This document shows, piece after piece, positions 7,974 through 17,313 of a stretch of DNA of 64,000 nucleotides. Below the pieces are notes generated by a model. It ran no database searches. It worked only from the letters and a program-made list of their open reading frames with translations, and was not told the DNA's origin. The stretch comes from Demequina soli (GTDB lineage Bacteria > Actinomycetota > Actinomycetes > Actinomycetales > Demequinaceae). The translations under genes and the position numbers were made by a program. Within the stretch, counting starts at the first letter, position 1. Every line of letters starts with the position of its first letter. The stretch covers positions 1 through 64,000 of the forward strand of contig NZ_BBLZ01000006.1 of assembly GCF_000971195.1 (NCBI RefSeq). Reading direction: 5' to 3'.

Positions 7974-10673
7974 ATGGCACAGACACGACAGTCCCGACCC
8001 GCGCCGAGGACGCAGCAAGCTCGACGGCCCGCGTCGAGCCGCTCCTCCGCGCAGGCCAAGCGCCGCCCGCCGGCGCTGCTGCGTGCCCTGCGCGCGATCG
8101 GCAAGGGAACGGCGAACGCGGTCGGCTCCGCCGTGCGTGGCATCGGCCACGGCGCGCGCGACGTGCCGCCCGCGGTCCGTCGCGACGGGGCAGCGATCAT
8201 CCTCGTCATCCTCGCGATCCTCATCGCCGCGCGCGAGTGGTTCCAGCTGACGAGCTGGGCGGGCACCGCGATCCACTGGGCCGGCGCCGGCCTGTTCGGC
8301 GTGCTCGCGTACGGGCTGCCGGTGGTCCTCATGGTCCTCGCCGTGCGCCTCATGCGCGCCCCGCAGGAGCAGAACGCGAACCACCGCATCACCCTCGGCG
8401 CGCTCGCGCTCGCCATCACGCTCGACGGCATCATCCACATCGCGCACGGGCGCCCGAGCCTGCACGACGGTCTCGCGGGGCTGCAGGCGGCCGGCGGCGT
8501 GATCGGGCTCGCGGTCGGCACGCCGCTCGCGGCGCTGGTCACCGCGCCCCTCGCGGTGGTGGTGCTGGTGCTCCTCGCGCTGCTCTCGCTCCTGGTCATC
8601 GCCGGGATCTCGGTGCGCGAGGCCGCGCAGTGGGTGGGCGAGGTGGTCGAGAAGGTCCGCGAGGGCCACGACCACGACGACGCCGACGGCGACGACGCGC
8701 TCGACCTGCCCGAGCACCGCACGCTCGAGCGCAAGGGCGAGCGCGCCCCCAAGGAGCCGAAGGAGCCCAGGACCAAGGGCCGCGCGAAGCGCATGCTGGA
8801 CAAGGCGCTGCACGGCGAGGAGCCGGATCCCACGCAGGTCATCGACGCGTACGAGGCCGACGAGGCGTTCGACAAGGCCGCGACCGTCGAGCCCGCGGCG
8901 GCACCCGGCCGCGAGGAGTCGCGCCGCGCCGTGACGGAGCAGATCTCCCCGTACGCCGTCGGCGAGGAGCCCGCGCCGTGGGACGCTCCCGACGCGTCCG
9001 CATGGGACGAGCCCGCGCCCTGGGACGAAGCGCCCGCGGGGCCCGACGCCGCCACCACCCTCATCGAGGTCCCCGGCGAGGTCCACGCGCCCCCGGCCAC
9101 GCACATCGTCCCCGCGGGGGAGCAGGGCGAGCTCGAGAGCACCGTCCCCTACGCGCTGCCGCCGCTCGACCTCCTCATCCAGGGCGCGCCTCACAAGGAG
9201 CGCTCCGCCGCGAACGACCGCGTGGTCGCGTCGCTGCGCGACGTCCTCGACCAGTTCGGCGTGGACGCCGAGGTCACCGGCTTCACGCGCGGCCCGACCG
9301 TCACCCGCTACGAGGTGGAGCTCGGCGCGGGCGTGAAGGTCGAGAAGATCACGCAGCTGAGCAAGAACATCGCCTACGCGGTCGCCAGCGCGGACGTGCG
9401 CATCCTGTCGCCCATCCCCGGCAAGTCCGCGATCGGCATCGAGATCCCCAACGTCGACCGCGAGACGGTCGCGCTGGGCGACGTGCTGCGCTCGCCCGTG
9501 GCCGCGCGCAACGACCACCCCATGTCGATCGGCATCGGCAAGGACGTCGAGGGCGGCTACGTCATGGCCAACCTCGCGAAGATGCCCCACCTGCTCGTCG
9601 CGGGTGCGACGGGCGCGGGAAAGTCGTCGTTCGTCAACTCGATGATCACGTCGATCCTCATGCGGGCCACGCCCAACGAGGTGCGCATGGTGCTCGTCGA
9701 CCCCAAGCGCGTCGAGCTCACCATCTACGAGGGTATCCCGCACCTCATCACGCCCATCATCACCGACCCCAAGAAGGCCGCGCAGGCCCTCGAGTGGGTG
9801 GTGAAGGAGATGGACATGCGCTACGACGACCTGGCGCTGTTCGGCTTCAAGCACATCGACGACTTCAACAAGGCCGTCCGCGCGGGCAAGGTCAAGCCGC
9901 TGCCCGGGTCCGAGCGCCGCATCAAGACGTACCCCTACCTGCTCGTGATCGTCGACGAGCTCGCGGACCTCATGATGGTCGCCCCGCGCGACGTCGAGGA
10001 GTCCATCCAGCGCATCACGCAGCTCGCCCGCGCGGCCGGCATCCACCTCGTCCTCGCGACGCAGCGCCCGTCGGTCGACATCATCACGGGCACGATCAAG
10101 GCCAACGTGCCGTCGCGCCTGGCGTTCGCGACGTCGTCGCTCGCCGACTCGCGCGTCGTCCTCGACATGCCCGGCGCCGAGAAGCTCATCGGGCAGGGCG
10201 ACGCCCTGTTCATGCCGATGGGGGAGTCCAAGCCGATGCGCGTGCAGGGCTCGTGGGTCACCGAGACCGAGATCCACAACGCCGTCGAGCACTCCAAGCG
10301 CCAGGGCGACCCCGACTACCGCGACGACGTGCTGCAGCCCGCGCAGGGCCCCGCGGCCGTGGCCGAGGACATCGGCGACGACCTCGACGACCTCCTCGCG
10401 GCCGCCGAGCTGGTCATCACGACCCAGCTCGGCTCGACGTCGATGCTGCAGCGCAAGCTCAAGATGGGCTTCGCGAAGGCCGGCCGCCTCATGGACCTCC
10501 TCGAGACCCGCGAGATCGTGGGCCCGTCGCAGGGATCGAAGGCTCGTGACGTATTGGTCACACCTGACGAACTTGCGTCCACTCTTGCTGTCCTACGAGG
10601 GGAGTCGGGCGCTACGGTGGGCTCGATCACCGCATACGACGAGCCTGAGGACGGGGAATGGGCGGAGTCCTAG
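7974..10673 (+). CDS. ftsK: DNA translocase FtsK/SpoIIIE
   Basis: 899 residues. Hexameric ATP-driven DNA pump that clears chromosome termini from the closing septum. The order is a basic N-terminus, about four membrane segments between residues 70 and 220, an acidic/Pro-Ala linker with Pro-Trp-Asp repeats (about 225-390), the motor, and the gamma winged helix (about 805-880). Walker A Gly-Ala-Thr-Gly-Ala-Gly-Lys-Ser-Ser is at 544-552; Walker B follows as Val-Ile-Val-Asp-Glu-Leu-Ala-Asp-Leu. ATG 7974 is chosen because it is followed directly by a basic, membrane-preceding tail. The last ~35 codons use AT-ending and rare codons unlike the rest of the gene. The 3' end overlaps the next gene by 16 bases. 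Confidence 0.95.
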   Translation: MAQTRQSRPAPRTQQARRPASSRSSAQAKRRPPALLRALRAIGKGTANAVGSAVRGIGHGARDVPPAVRRDGAAIILVILAILIAAREWFQLTSWAGTAIHWAGAGLFGVLAYGLPVVLMVLAVRLMRAPQEQNANHRITLGALALAITLDGIIHIAHGRPSLHDGLAGLQAAGGVIGLAVGTPLAALVTAPLAVVVLVLLALLSLLVIAGISVREAAQWVGEVVEKVREGHDHDDADGDDALDLPEHRTLERKGERAPKEPKEPRTKGRAKRMLDKALHGEEPDPTQVIDAYEADEAFDKAATVEPAAAPGREESRRAVTEQISPYAVGEEPAPWDAPDASAWDEPAPWDEAPAGPDAATTLIEVPGEVHAPPATHIVPAGEQGELESTVPYALPPLDLLIQGAPHKERSAANDRVVASLRDVLDQFGVDAEVTGFTRGPTVTRYEVELGAGVKVEKITQLSKNIAYAVASADVRILSPIPGKSAIGIEIPNVDRETVALGDVLRSPVAARNDHPMSIGIGKDVEGGYVMANLAKMPHLLVAGATGAGKSSFVNSMITSILMRATPNEVRMVLVDPKRVELTIYEGIPHLITPIITDPKKAAQALEWVVKEMDMRYDDLALFGFKHIDDFNKAVRAGKVKPLPGSERRIKTYPYLLVIVDELADLMMVAPRDVEESIQRITQLARAAGIHLVLATQRPSVDIITGTIKANVPSRLAFATSSLADSRVVLDMPGAEKLIGQGDALFMPMGESKPMRVQGSWVTETEIHNAVEHSKRQGDPDYRDDVLQPAQGPAAVAEDIGDDLDDLLAAAELVITTQLGSTSMLQRKLKMGFAKAGRLMDLLETREIVGPSQGSKARDVLVTPDELASTLAVLRGESGATVGSITAYDEPEDGEWAES

Positions 10674-12916
10674 ACCTGTTCGCGCAGCCGGCGTTCATCG
10701 CCGCGCTCGGCGCGCTCCTCATCATGCTCGCGCTCAGCGCGTTCTACTTCTTCTGGCGATCGGGGCGCGAGCGGGCGGCCCGCGACTCGGCGCTCGCGCA
10801 GGAGCGGTCGCTGCGCCGCCAGTTCGACGCGGTCATGAGCTCGTCGCGCGACGGCGTCATCATCGTCACCCCGACGGGCGAGGTCGCGCTGATCTCGGAT
10901 CTCGCCTGCGCGATCCTGGGGCTGCGGCCCGCGGACACCGTCGGCATGGCGCTCACCCGCCTGCCGGTGCGCGCGGTCGACGCCCACATGCGGCCCATGC
11001 TCCCGGGCGAGGCGTTCTCCCGCACCGAGGACGGCCGGCCTCGCGTGGTCGGCGTGCCCGGACGTCGCGGCGTCGACGACATCCGCTGGCTCCACGTCCG
11101 CTCGCGCCAGGTGGACGATGCGAACGGCGGCCGGTCGCTCAGCGTCGTCACCGTGATGGACACCACGGGGCTGCGCGAGGCAGCCGAGGCGCTCAGCCGG
11201 TCCGACGCGCAGTTCCGCCGCGCGATGGAGAACGCGCCCACCGGCATGGCGCTCGTCGACCTCGAGTGGCGCCTCATGGAGGTCAACCGCGCCTTCGCGG
11301 AGATGATGGGCTCGACCGTCGCGGCGCTGCGGGGCACCCCGTTCAGCGCCCTGTCGCACCCGCAGGACCTCCACGCCGAGCGCGACCAGCTCCAGCGGCT
11401 GTACGAGGGCCACCAGAACCACTTCTCCGTCGAGAAGCGCTACGTCAAGACCGACGGCAACGTCGTGTGGGCCGTCCTCGACGTCGGCCTGGTCCGCTAC
11501 GCGGGTGGCGCCCCCGACCACTACGTGGTCCACGTCCGCGACACCACCGAGGTCCGCATGCGCTCCGAGCTCATGCAGCACCGCGCGATGCACGACCCGC
11601 TCACGGGCCTCGCGAACCGCAACCTGTTCCACGAGGTGCTGGCCGACCTGCTCGCGCAGCCCGACGCGGACTCCCGCGTCGGCGTCATCGCCGTCGACCT
11701 CGACGGCTTCAAGGGCCTCAACGACCGCTTCGGCCACGCGATCGGCGACAACGCGCTCGTCCACGTCGCGGGCGTGCTGCGCGCCGCGACGGGCGGCCGC
11801 GGCACGGTGGCCCGCCTGGGCGGCGACGAGTTCGTCATCGCGGTGCAGGACCCGGACTGCTCCAAGGCCCTGTTCGACATCGCGGCCGCGATCCACGACG
11901 GCCTGCGCGCCCCGCTCGCGGTCAAGCGCCACCAGATCCAGCTGGCGGCATCGCTGGGCATCGCGATGGCGGACGAGGAGACGGCCGCCGGCGGGGGAGC
12001 GGCGCTGCTGAGCGCCGCCGACGCCGCGATGTATCGGGCCAAGGCCGCCGGCAAGAGCCGCACCGAGGTGTTCGAGCCGTCGATGCGCACCGCGGACGAC
12101 AACCAGACCGCGCTCGCCGCGGAGCTCGCGCGCGCGATCGAGAACGGCGACCTGGTGCTCCACTACCAGCCCATCCTCGAGCTGACGAGCCGGACGGTGG
12201 TCGGGTACGAGGCGCTCGTGCGCTGGCAGCACCCCACCCGGGGGCTCCTCCTGCCGGGCGCGTTCCTGCCGCTCATCGACGACCGCGGCCTCGCCAGCAC
12301 CCTGGGCGCGGCGCTCGTCGAGCAGGCCGCGCAGTTCCTCGAGCGCTCGCCCTCCGACACGGTGTGGGTGTCCCTCAACGTCTCCGCCGACCAGCTGGGC
12401 GACTCGGCCTTCGCGGACGGGGTGCTCGCCGCGATCGGGCGTCACCACCTCAGCCCGCAGCGCATGGTCATCGAGCTGACCGAGGCGTCGATCGTCGCCC
12501 CCAACACGCGCGTGCGCCACGAGCTCACCGAGCTTCGGAACGCCGGCGTGCCGATCCTCCTCGACGACTTCGGCACGGGCGTGTCCCCGCTGTCGTACCT
12601 GCGCGACCTGCCGGTGTCGGGCGTCAAGCTCGACATGTCCTTCGTCGCCGGGATCCCCGAGGACCCCGCCGGCGCCCGCGTGTCCCGCGCGCTCGGCGCG
12701 CTGGCCCGCGAGCTGGGCCTCGCGACCATCGCCGAGGGCATCGAGACCGAGGCTCAGGCACAGTTCCTCGCGGACTGCGGCTGGCGGTACGGGCAGGGGT
12801 GGCTGTTCGGCGTCGCGCAGCCCGCCGCGACCGCCCTGTCGCAGCACCCGCACACGGGCACGAGCCTCATCGACCCGCGCCCCGCGGAGCCCGAGCCGGT
12901 GCTCGGCGACCGCTGA
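10658..12916 (+). CDS. Membrane-anchored PAS-GGDEF-EAL cyclic-di-GMP regulator
   Basis: 752 residues. One N-terminal membrane helix (about 10-30), two PAS-like domains (about 50-180 and 185-305), GGDEF (about 310-475) and EAL (about 490-735). The cyclase signature Gly-Gly-Asp-Glu-Phe is intact at 388-392; the inhibitory Arg-x-x-Asp site ahead of it is absent. In the EAL half Glu-Ala-Leu is at 518-520, with Asp-Asp-Phe-Gly-Thr-Gly (about 636-641), Val-Lys-Leu-Asp and Glu-Gly-Ile-Glu retained, so both synthesis and hydrolysis of c-di-GMP are possible. ATG 10658 lies inside the end of ftsK (16-base overlap), implying co-expression with a division protein. The signal sensed by the PAS domains is unknown. 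Confidence 0.93.
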   Translation: MGGVLDLFAQPAFIAALGALLIMLALSAFYFFWRSGRERAARDSALAQERSLRRQFDAVMSSSRDGVIIVTPTGEVALISDLACAILGLRPADTVGMALTRLPVRAVDAHMRPMLPGEAFSRTEDGRPRVVGVPGRRGVDDIRWLHVRSRQVDDANGGRSLSVVTVMDTTGLREAAEALSRSDAQFRRAMENAPTGMALVDLEWRLMEVNRAFAEMMGSTVAALRGTPFSALSHPQDLHAERDQLQRLYEGHQNHFSVEKRYVKTDGNVVWAVLDVGLVRYAGGAPDHYVVHVRDTTEVRMRSELMQHRAMHDPLTGLANRNLFHEVLADLLAQPDADSRVGVIAVDLDGFKGLNDRFGHAIGDNALVHVAGVLRAATGGRGTVARLGGDEFVIAVQDPDCSKALFDIAAAIHDGLRAPLAVKRHQIQLAASLGIAMADEETAAGGGAALLSAADAAMYRAKAAGKSRTEVFEPSMRTADDNQTALAAELARAIENGDLVLHYQPILELTSRTVVGYEALVRWQHPTRGLLLPGAFLPLIDDRGLASTLGAALVEQAAQFLERSPSDTVWVSLNVSADQLGDSAFADGVLAAIGRHHLSPQRMVIELTEASIVAPNTRVRHELTELRNAGVPILLDDFGTGVSPLSYLRDLPVSGVKLDMSFVAGIPEDPAGARVSRALGALARELGLATIAEGIETEAQAQFLADCGWRYGQGWLFGVAQPAATALSQHPHTGTSLIDPRPAEPEPVLGDR

Positions 12917-12944
12917 TCGCCGACCCGCCGCCGCATCGTCGCCG

Positions 12945-14276
12945 CTAGGAGGACTTCGCGGCGCGCGTCGTCGTGACCTCGTCGGCCAGCGCCGTCACCG
13001 GGGCGTCGACCTCGGGCGCCTCCTCGCCCGCGGCCGCGCGGACCGCGGCCAGCCGCGTCGCGACCTCGGCCGCGCTCAGCGTGCCCGCCCCGTCGGGGAT
13101 GTCGGTGAGGACGTGCATCGCGTGGGAGTCGCGGCGGTCGACGGTGATCGGCGTCCAGCCGACGTCGACCGCGACGGCGCCGTCCGGGTCCACCGTGAAC
13201 GTCGCGCTCAGCAGCTCGCCGCTCGCCGTGTCCGCCACACAGCACCATCCGTCCTGGTTCGACAGGAAGTTGCCGAGCCCGAACGCCGTCCACATGCCCG
13301 TGCCGGACGGGCCGCCGGGCAGCAGCTCGATCGGCTGCGGCACGTGGGCGTGGTGGCCGATGTAGAGGTCCACCTGGCCCGACCTCGCGATCTGGCGGGC
13401 GATCTCGCGCTGCGCGTCGGTGGGGGCCGTGCGGTACTCGACGCAGCAGTGCACGGACGCGACGACCACGTCGGCGCCGGCCCTGCGGGCCTTCTTCGCC
13501 GCCGCGATGATCGGTGACGCGTCGGCGGCGTCCGCGTCGAACAGGTTCACCTCCCACGGGTGCGCGACCGGCATCCCGTTGGTGCCGTACGCGAAGCTGA
13601 CGTGCGCGACGCGCACCGTGCGGTCGCCCGCGCGCACGTCGTAGAAGGCGGTCTGGGCGGCCTCGTCGGCGTCGCGCGCCGTCCCGGCGTGCTGCAGGCC
13701 GTTGCGCTCGAAGGCCGCCAGCGTGGCGTCGACGCCCGCCGTGCCGCGGTCCACGCTGTGGTTCGATGCGGTCGAGCAGCCGTCCCAGCCGACCGCCGCG
13801 AGGTCCCGCACGAGCGCGGACGGGGCGGAGAAGATCGGGTAGCCCGACGGCGCGACGCCCTTCGGCGCGACGGGCACCTCCATGTGGCAGATCGCGACGT
13901 CGGCGCCCTCGATGTAGGGCCGGACGCCCGTCATCAGGGCGGTGAAGTCGTAGCCGCCCGCCGTGCTCGCGGAGTCGTCGACGGGCGTGTGCGGCAGCAC
14001 GTCGCCCGCCGCGACAAGCGTGAACCGCACGGGCTCGGGCGGCTCCGGCGACGGCGTCACGCTCACGCTCGGCTCGGGGCTGGGCGTGCGGGTGGACGAT
14101 GCGACCGGCGCCGCGATCTCCGTCGGTGCCGCGGCGACGGTGTCGGCGGGGGACAGCTGCCGCGCGCTCAGGAGCCCCGCCGAGAAGCCGGCGGCGGCGA
14201 CCAGCACCGCGACCGCGGCCGAGGCCAGGCGGGCGCCGCGACGGCGCGCGTGACCGGGTCCGACGAGAGGGGGCAT
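12945..14276 (-). CDS. CapA family poly-gamma-glutamate-type metallophosphatase-fold protein, secreted
   Basis: 443 residues. An N-terminal hydrophobic segment (about 14-38) is followed by a Ser/Thr/Pro-rich linker (about 50-80) and a PGA_cap (CapA) domain. Metal-binding motifs typical of the calcineurin-like fold are visible: Ala-Ala-Gly-Asp-Val, Cys-His-Met-Glu, Ala-Ser-Asn-His-Ser-Val-Asp, and Gly-His-His-Ala-His-Val-Pro-Gln. CapA proteins take part in poly-gamma-glutamate capsule making or anchoring, but isolated homologues like this one have no proven role. No capB/capC neighbour is present. Converges on the GGDEF-EAL gene with a 28-base gap; diverges from pgsA. Confidence 0.82.
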   Translation of the reverse strand: MPPLVGPGHARRRGARLASAAVAVLVAAAGFSAGLLSARQLSPADTVAAAPTEIAAPVASSTRTPSPEPSVSVTPSPEPPEPVRFTLVAAGDVLPHTPVDDSASTAGGYDFTALMTGVRPYIEGADVAICHMEVPVAPKGVAPSGYPIFSAPSALVRDLAAVGWDGCSTASNHSVDRGTAGVDATLAAFERNGLQHAGTARDADEAAQTAFYDVRAGDRTVRVAHVSFAYGTNGMPVAHPWEVNLFDADAADASPIIAAAKKARRAGADVVVASVHCCVEYRTAPTDAQREIARQIARSGQVDLYIGHHAHVPQPIELLPGGPSGTGMWTAFGLGNFLSNQDGWCCVADTASGELLSATFTVDPDGAVAVDVGWTPITVDRRDSHAMHVLTDIPDGAGTLSAAEVATRLAAVRAAAGEEAPEVDAPVTALADEVTTTRAAKSS

Positions 14277-14353
14277 GCGTCGATTATCCCGCCGCCGGAC
14301 GCGCCTCCGTGCGCGCTCGGGCGCGCGCCGCGACCCGTCGCGCGCATTAGGGT

Positions 14354-14929
14354 GTGTCCGTGACCTCCGCAGTGCCCAACGCGCTCACCGTCGTGCGCCT
14401 CGTGCTCGTGCCGGTGGTGCTCGTGCTGCTCGCGGCAGACGGCGGCGCCGACGGCCCCGCCCGCACGTGGGCGCTCATCCTCTTCATGATCGCCGCGGCG
14501 ACCGACTTCCTCGACGGCTACCTCGCGCGCCGCTGGGCGGTGGTGAGCCCGTTCGGCAAGCTCGCCGACCCGATCGCCGACAAGGCGCTCGTGCTGGGCG
14601 TGCTCGTGGTGCTCGTCGCGGTCGACGGGATCCCGTGGTGGCCGGTCGCGATCATCGCCGTCCGCGAGATCTGGGTGACCGTGGGCCGCCTCCTCGTCGC
14701 CTCCGACACGGTCATCGCGGCCTCGCCCGGCGGCAAGCTCAAGACCATGGCCCAGCTCCTCGCGATCTGGCTCTACCTGCTGCCGGGCACGCCGGCGTGG
14801 GTCGACGACGCCGCATGGTGGGTCCTCCTCGTCGCGACGGCGCTCGCCCTCGTCACCGGTGTCGACTACACCGTGAAGATCCTGCAGGCGGCGCGCGCGT
14901 CACGGACGGGCGGACGTGCCTCGGCCTGA
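14354..14929 (+). CDS. pgsA: CDP-diacylglycerol-glycerol-3-phosphate 3-phosphatidyltransferase
   Basis: 191-residue membrane enzyme making phosphatidylglycerophosphate. The CDP-alcohol phosphotransferase signature is complete: Asp-Gly-Tyr-Leu-Ala-Arg, then Gly-Lys-Leu-Ala-Asp-Pro-Ile-Ala-Asp-Lys, fitting D-G-x2-A-R-x8-G-x3-D-x3-D. About five membrane segments. GTG at 14354 or an in-frame GTG two codons later could both serve as start. Sits between ftsK and clgR as in other actinobacteria and overlaps cinA/pncC by 14 bases. Confidence 0.92.
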   Translation: MSVTSAVPNALTVVRLVLVPVVLVLLAADGGADGPARTWALILFMIAAATDFLDGYLARRWAVVSPFGKLADPIADKALVLGVLVVLVAVDGIPWWPVAIIAVREIWVTVGRLLVASDTVIAASPGGKLKTMAQLLAIWLYLLPGTPAWVDDAAWWVLLVATALALVTGVDYTVKILQAARASRTGGRASA

Positions 14930-15398
14930 CGACGTGGTCGCGCGGCTGCGGGAGGCGGGCGTGACGATCGCGACGGCGGAGTCGCTCACCGGCGGCGCGC
15001 TGTGCGCTGCCCTCGTGTCCGTCCCGGGCGCCTCGGCGGTGGTGCGCGGCGGCATCGTCGCCTACACAGGCGACATGAAGGCGCGGCTCCTCGGCGTGGA
15101 TCCCGACCTCATCGCGCGCGCGGGGCTGGTCTCCGCGGACGTCGCCGAGGCGATGGCCCGCGGGGTCCGCGACGCGACGGGCGCCGTCCTCGGCGTCGCG
15201 ACCACGGGCGCGGCCGGCCCGGAGGCGCACGACGGCGCCCCGCCCGGGCGCGCCCACGTCGCCGTCGCGGGTCCGGCCGGCGCGGCGAGCCGCCTGGTCG
15301 AGATCGACGGCGACCGCGACGCGGTGCGCGCCGGCGCGGTCGACGCCGCGCTCGGACTGGTGCTTGCGTCCCTTGCGCGGGATGTCACCTCGCTGTAA
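14916..15398 (+). CDS. pncC: Nicotinamide-nucleotide amidase (CinA C-terminal domain protein)
   Basis: 160-residue stand-alone CinA_C domain, which deamidates nicotinamide mononucleotide in NAD recycling; the same family is named CinA from competence regulons in firmicutes. Motifs are Ala-Glu-Ser-Leu-Thr-Gly-Gly at about 22-28, carrying the catalytic Ser, then Tyr-Thr-Gly-Asp-Met-Lys and Thr-Thr-Gly-Ala-Ala-Gly-Pro. GTG start inside the end of pgsA. The N-terminal MoaB-like CinA domain is missing, as usual in actinobacteria. Confidence 0.9.
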   Translation: MPRPDDVVARLREAGVTIATAESLTGGALCAALVSVPGASAVVRGGIVAYTGDMKARLLGVDPDLIARAGLVSADVAEAMARGVRDATGAVLGVATTGAAGPEAHDGAPPGRAHVAVAGPAGAASRLVEIDGDRDAVRAGAVDAALGLVLASLARDVTSL

Positions 15399-15489
15399 CA
15401 GGCACGCGACCGGGTCGGAACAAGCCTGGGGTATGGTGCGTTGTGTCAGCATGGATCAGGGCCGGATGACGACGATGAGGGGAGGGCGC

Positions 15490-15801
15490 ATGCCCGTGCT
15501 TCGCAACGAGATCGGCGAGGTGCTGCGTGACGCGCGCCTGACGCAGGGCAAGACCCTGCGCGACATCTCCTCGGGCGCGCGCGTGTCCCTCGGCTACCTG
15601 TCCGAGGTCGAGCGCGGCCAGAAGGAGGCCTCGTCCGAGCTCCTCGCGTCGATCTGCGATGCCCTGGACATGCCCATGTCGACCATCCTGCGCGAGGTGT
15701 CCGACCGCTTCGCCGCGGCCGAGTCGCTCTCCGCCGTGCCCGTCATGCCGGCGATCCCCGACACCGTGCCCGAGCTGCTCAGCTCGATGCGCTCCCGGTA
15801 G
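15490..15801 (+). CDS. clgR: XRE-type helix-turn-helix regulator, ClgR-like
   Basis: 103 residues, with a single N-terminal HTH (about 5-65). The stretch Thr-Leu-Arg-Asp-Ile-Ser ... [12 protein letters not shown] with Lys-Glu-Ala-Ser-Ser-Glu is very typical of ClgR, the activator of clp protease and DNA-repair genes in Corynebacterium, Streptomyces and Mycobacterium. The position between pgsA/cinA and recA matches other actinobacteria. ATG 15490 has a GGGGAGGG ribosome site just upstream. The name is from synteny and sequence resemblance; no operator was identified here. Confidence 0.82.
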   Translation: MPVLRNEIGEVLRDARLTQGKTLRDISSGARVSLGYLSEVERGQKEASSELLASICDALDMPMSTILREVSDRFAAAESLSAVPVMPAIPDTVPELLSSMRSR

Positions 15802-15804
15802 GGC

Positions 15805-16038
15805 GTGCGGCTCAGCGAGCTCTGGTCCCTGGCCGACGCGGTCTTCGGGCCCGCCTACTCGCGCACCCTCGCGCGCGAGCTCGCGCTCACCGGGCTCGAC
15901 TCCCTCACGCCCGCCCAGGCGCTCGAGGCGGGCGTGCCCCCGCGCGACGTGTGGCACGCGTGGTGCGAGGAGATGAGCGTGCCGCTCGACCGCCGCGACG
16001 GCGGCGACGACCGCCGCATGGTGCCGCCGCCCCGCTGA
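15805..16038 (+). CDS. DUF3046 family protein
   Basis: 77-residue acidic cytoplasmic protein with no known function. The opening Met-Arg-Leu-Ser-Glu-Leu-Trp, then Val-Phe-Gly-Pro-Ala-Tyr-Ser and Val-Trp-His-Ala-Trp-Cys-Glu, match DUF3046, a small actinobacterial family found almost always between clgR and recA. GTG start 3 bases after the clgR stop; preceded by no independent promoter that I can see, so it is probably co-transcribed with clgR. Confidence 0.85.
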   Translation: MRLSELWSLADAVFGPAYSRTLARELALTGLDSLTPAQALEAGVPPRDVWHAWCEEMSVPLDRRDGGDDRRMVPPPR

Positions 16039-16046
16039 GCCCGCCG

Positions 16047-16056
16047 CGCATCGTCC
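16047..16056 (-). repeat. Intergenic copy of the 10-mer (complement CGCATCGTCC)
   Basis: Exact copy starting 8 bases after the DUF3046 stop, 30 bases before the recA SOS box. Single copy, no partner arm, so it is not part of a strong hairpin. The 201-base gap up to recA otherwise holds the SOS box and the recA promoter and leader. Confidence 0.75.
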
Positions 16057-16085
16057 GGCGCGACGCTCCGGCGTGTCGTTCGCGC

Positions 16086-16101
16086 TCGAACAAGCGTTCG
16101 A
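16086..16101 (+). promoter_or_regulatory. LexA-binding SOS box of recA
   Basis: TCGAACAAGCGTTCGA is a perfect palindrome around the GAAC-N4-GTTC core used by actinobacterial LexA. It lies 139 bases ahead of the recA ATG. The AT-richer GATTACTG directly after it may contain the -10 element, which would let LexA block RNA polymerase; that promoter placement is inference. Confidence 0.9.
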
Positions 16102-16239
16102 TTACTGTGGTCCCCAGGACACCGTGAGGCGCGTCCGTCCCTCGCCGGGGCGGCGGTCTCGACGCCGGTGTCGGAGGGTCGGCGTAGCGTCGTCCTCGAC
16201 ATACGGCAGACCTGCCCCGGATGGATGTGAGGAAGCGAC

Positions 16240-17310
16240 ATGGCACAGGCACAGGACCGCGCGAAGGCGCTCGAGGCCGCGCTCGGACAGATCGACCGCC
16301 AGTTCGGCAAGGGATCCGCGATGCGCATGGGCGAGAAGACCGTGGTCCCGGTCGAGGCGATCCCCACGAGCTCGCTCGCGCTGGACATCGCGCTCGGCAT
16401 CGGCGGGCTGCCGCGCGGCCGCATCGTCGAGATCTACGGCCCCGAGTCCTCGGGAAAGACGACCGTCGCGCTCCACGCGGTCGCGAACATGCAGAAGCTC
16501 GGCGGCACGGCCGCGTTCATCGACGCGGAGCACGCCCTCGACCCGGAGTACGCGCGCAAGCTCGGCGTCGACATCGACAACCTCATCGTGTCGCAGCCCG
16601 ACACGGGTGAGCAGGCGCTCGAGATCGCGGACATCCTCGTCCGTTCGGGCGGCATCGACATCCTCGTCATCGACTCGGTCGCGGCGCTCGTGCCCAAGGC
16701 CGAGATCGAGGGCGAGATGGGCGACAGCCACGTCGGCCTCCAGGCCCGCCTCATGTCGCAGGCGCTGCGCAAGATCACCGGTGCGCTCAACACCACGGGC
16801 ACCACCGCGATCTTCATCAACCAGCTGCGCGAGAAGATCGGCGTGTTCTTCGGCAGCCCCGAGACCACCACGGGTGGAAAGGCGCTGAAGTTCTACGCGT
16901 CGGTCCGCCTCGACGTGCGCCGCATCGAGACCCTCAAGGAGGGCACCGAGCCCGTCGGCAACCGCACCCGCGTCAAGGTCGTGAAGAACAAGATGGCCCC
17001 GCCGTTCAAGCAGGCCGAGTTCGACATCCTCTACGGCCAGGGCATCTCCCGCGAGGGCGGCATCATCGACCTCGGCGTCGAGCACGGCTTCGTCAAGAAG
17101 TCCGGCGCCTGGTACACGTACGAGTCCGACCAGCTGGGCCAGGGCAAGGAGAACGCCCGCAACTTCCTCAAGGACAACCCGCAGCTCGCCGACGAGATCG
17201 AGCGCAAGGTGAAGACCAAGCTCGGCGTCGGCGTGCCCGTCGGCGAGGAGAGCCAGGACCCCGCGGACGCCCAGGCGCCCGCGGCCAAGAAGGGCAAGGC
17301 CGACGCCTAA
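16240..17310 (+). CDS. recA: Recombinase RecA
   Basis: 356 residues, no intein. ATP-dependent strand-exchange protein and co-protease for LexA self-cleavage. Walker A Gly-Pro-Glu-Ser-Ser-Gly-Lys-Thr is at 67-74, and Leu-Val-Ile-Asp-Ser-Val gives Walker B. The L1/L2 DNA-binding loops are present ([11 protein letters not shown], and [10 protein letters not shown]). The C-terminus is short, Ala/Lys-rich and less acidic than E. coli RecA. Controlled by the SOS box at 16086-16101 and followed 3 bases later by recX. Confidence 0.98.
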   Translation: MAQAQDRAKALEAALGQIDRQFGKGSAMRMGEKTVVPVEAIPTSSLALDIALGIGGLPRGRIVEIYGPESSGKTTVALHAVANMQKLGGTAAFIDAEHALDPEYARKLGVDIDNLIVSQPDTGEQALEIADILVRSGGIDILVIDSVAALVPKAEIEGEMGDSHVGLQARLMSQALRKITGALNTTGTTAIFINQLREKIGVFFGSPETTTGGKALKFYASVRLDVRRIETLKEGTEPVGNRTRVKVVKNKMAPPFKQAEFDILYGQGISREGGIIDLGVEHGFVKKSGAWYTYESDQLGQGKENARNFLKDNPQLADEIERKVKTKLGVGVPVGEESQDPADAQAPAAKKGKADA

Positions 17311-17313
17311 GGC

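Noticed and set aside
6125..9142. Very long open frame on the minus strand opposite rnj and ftsK (about 1000 codons)
   Set aside because: It is a mirror of two well-identified plus-strand genes; high GC third positions keep the opposite frame open. No family motifs and low-complexity composition.
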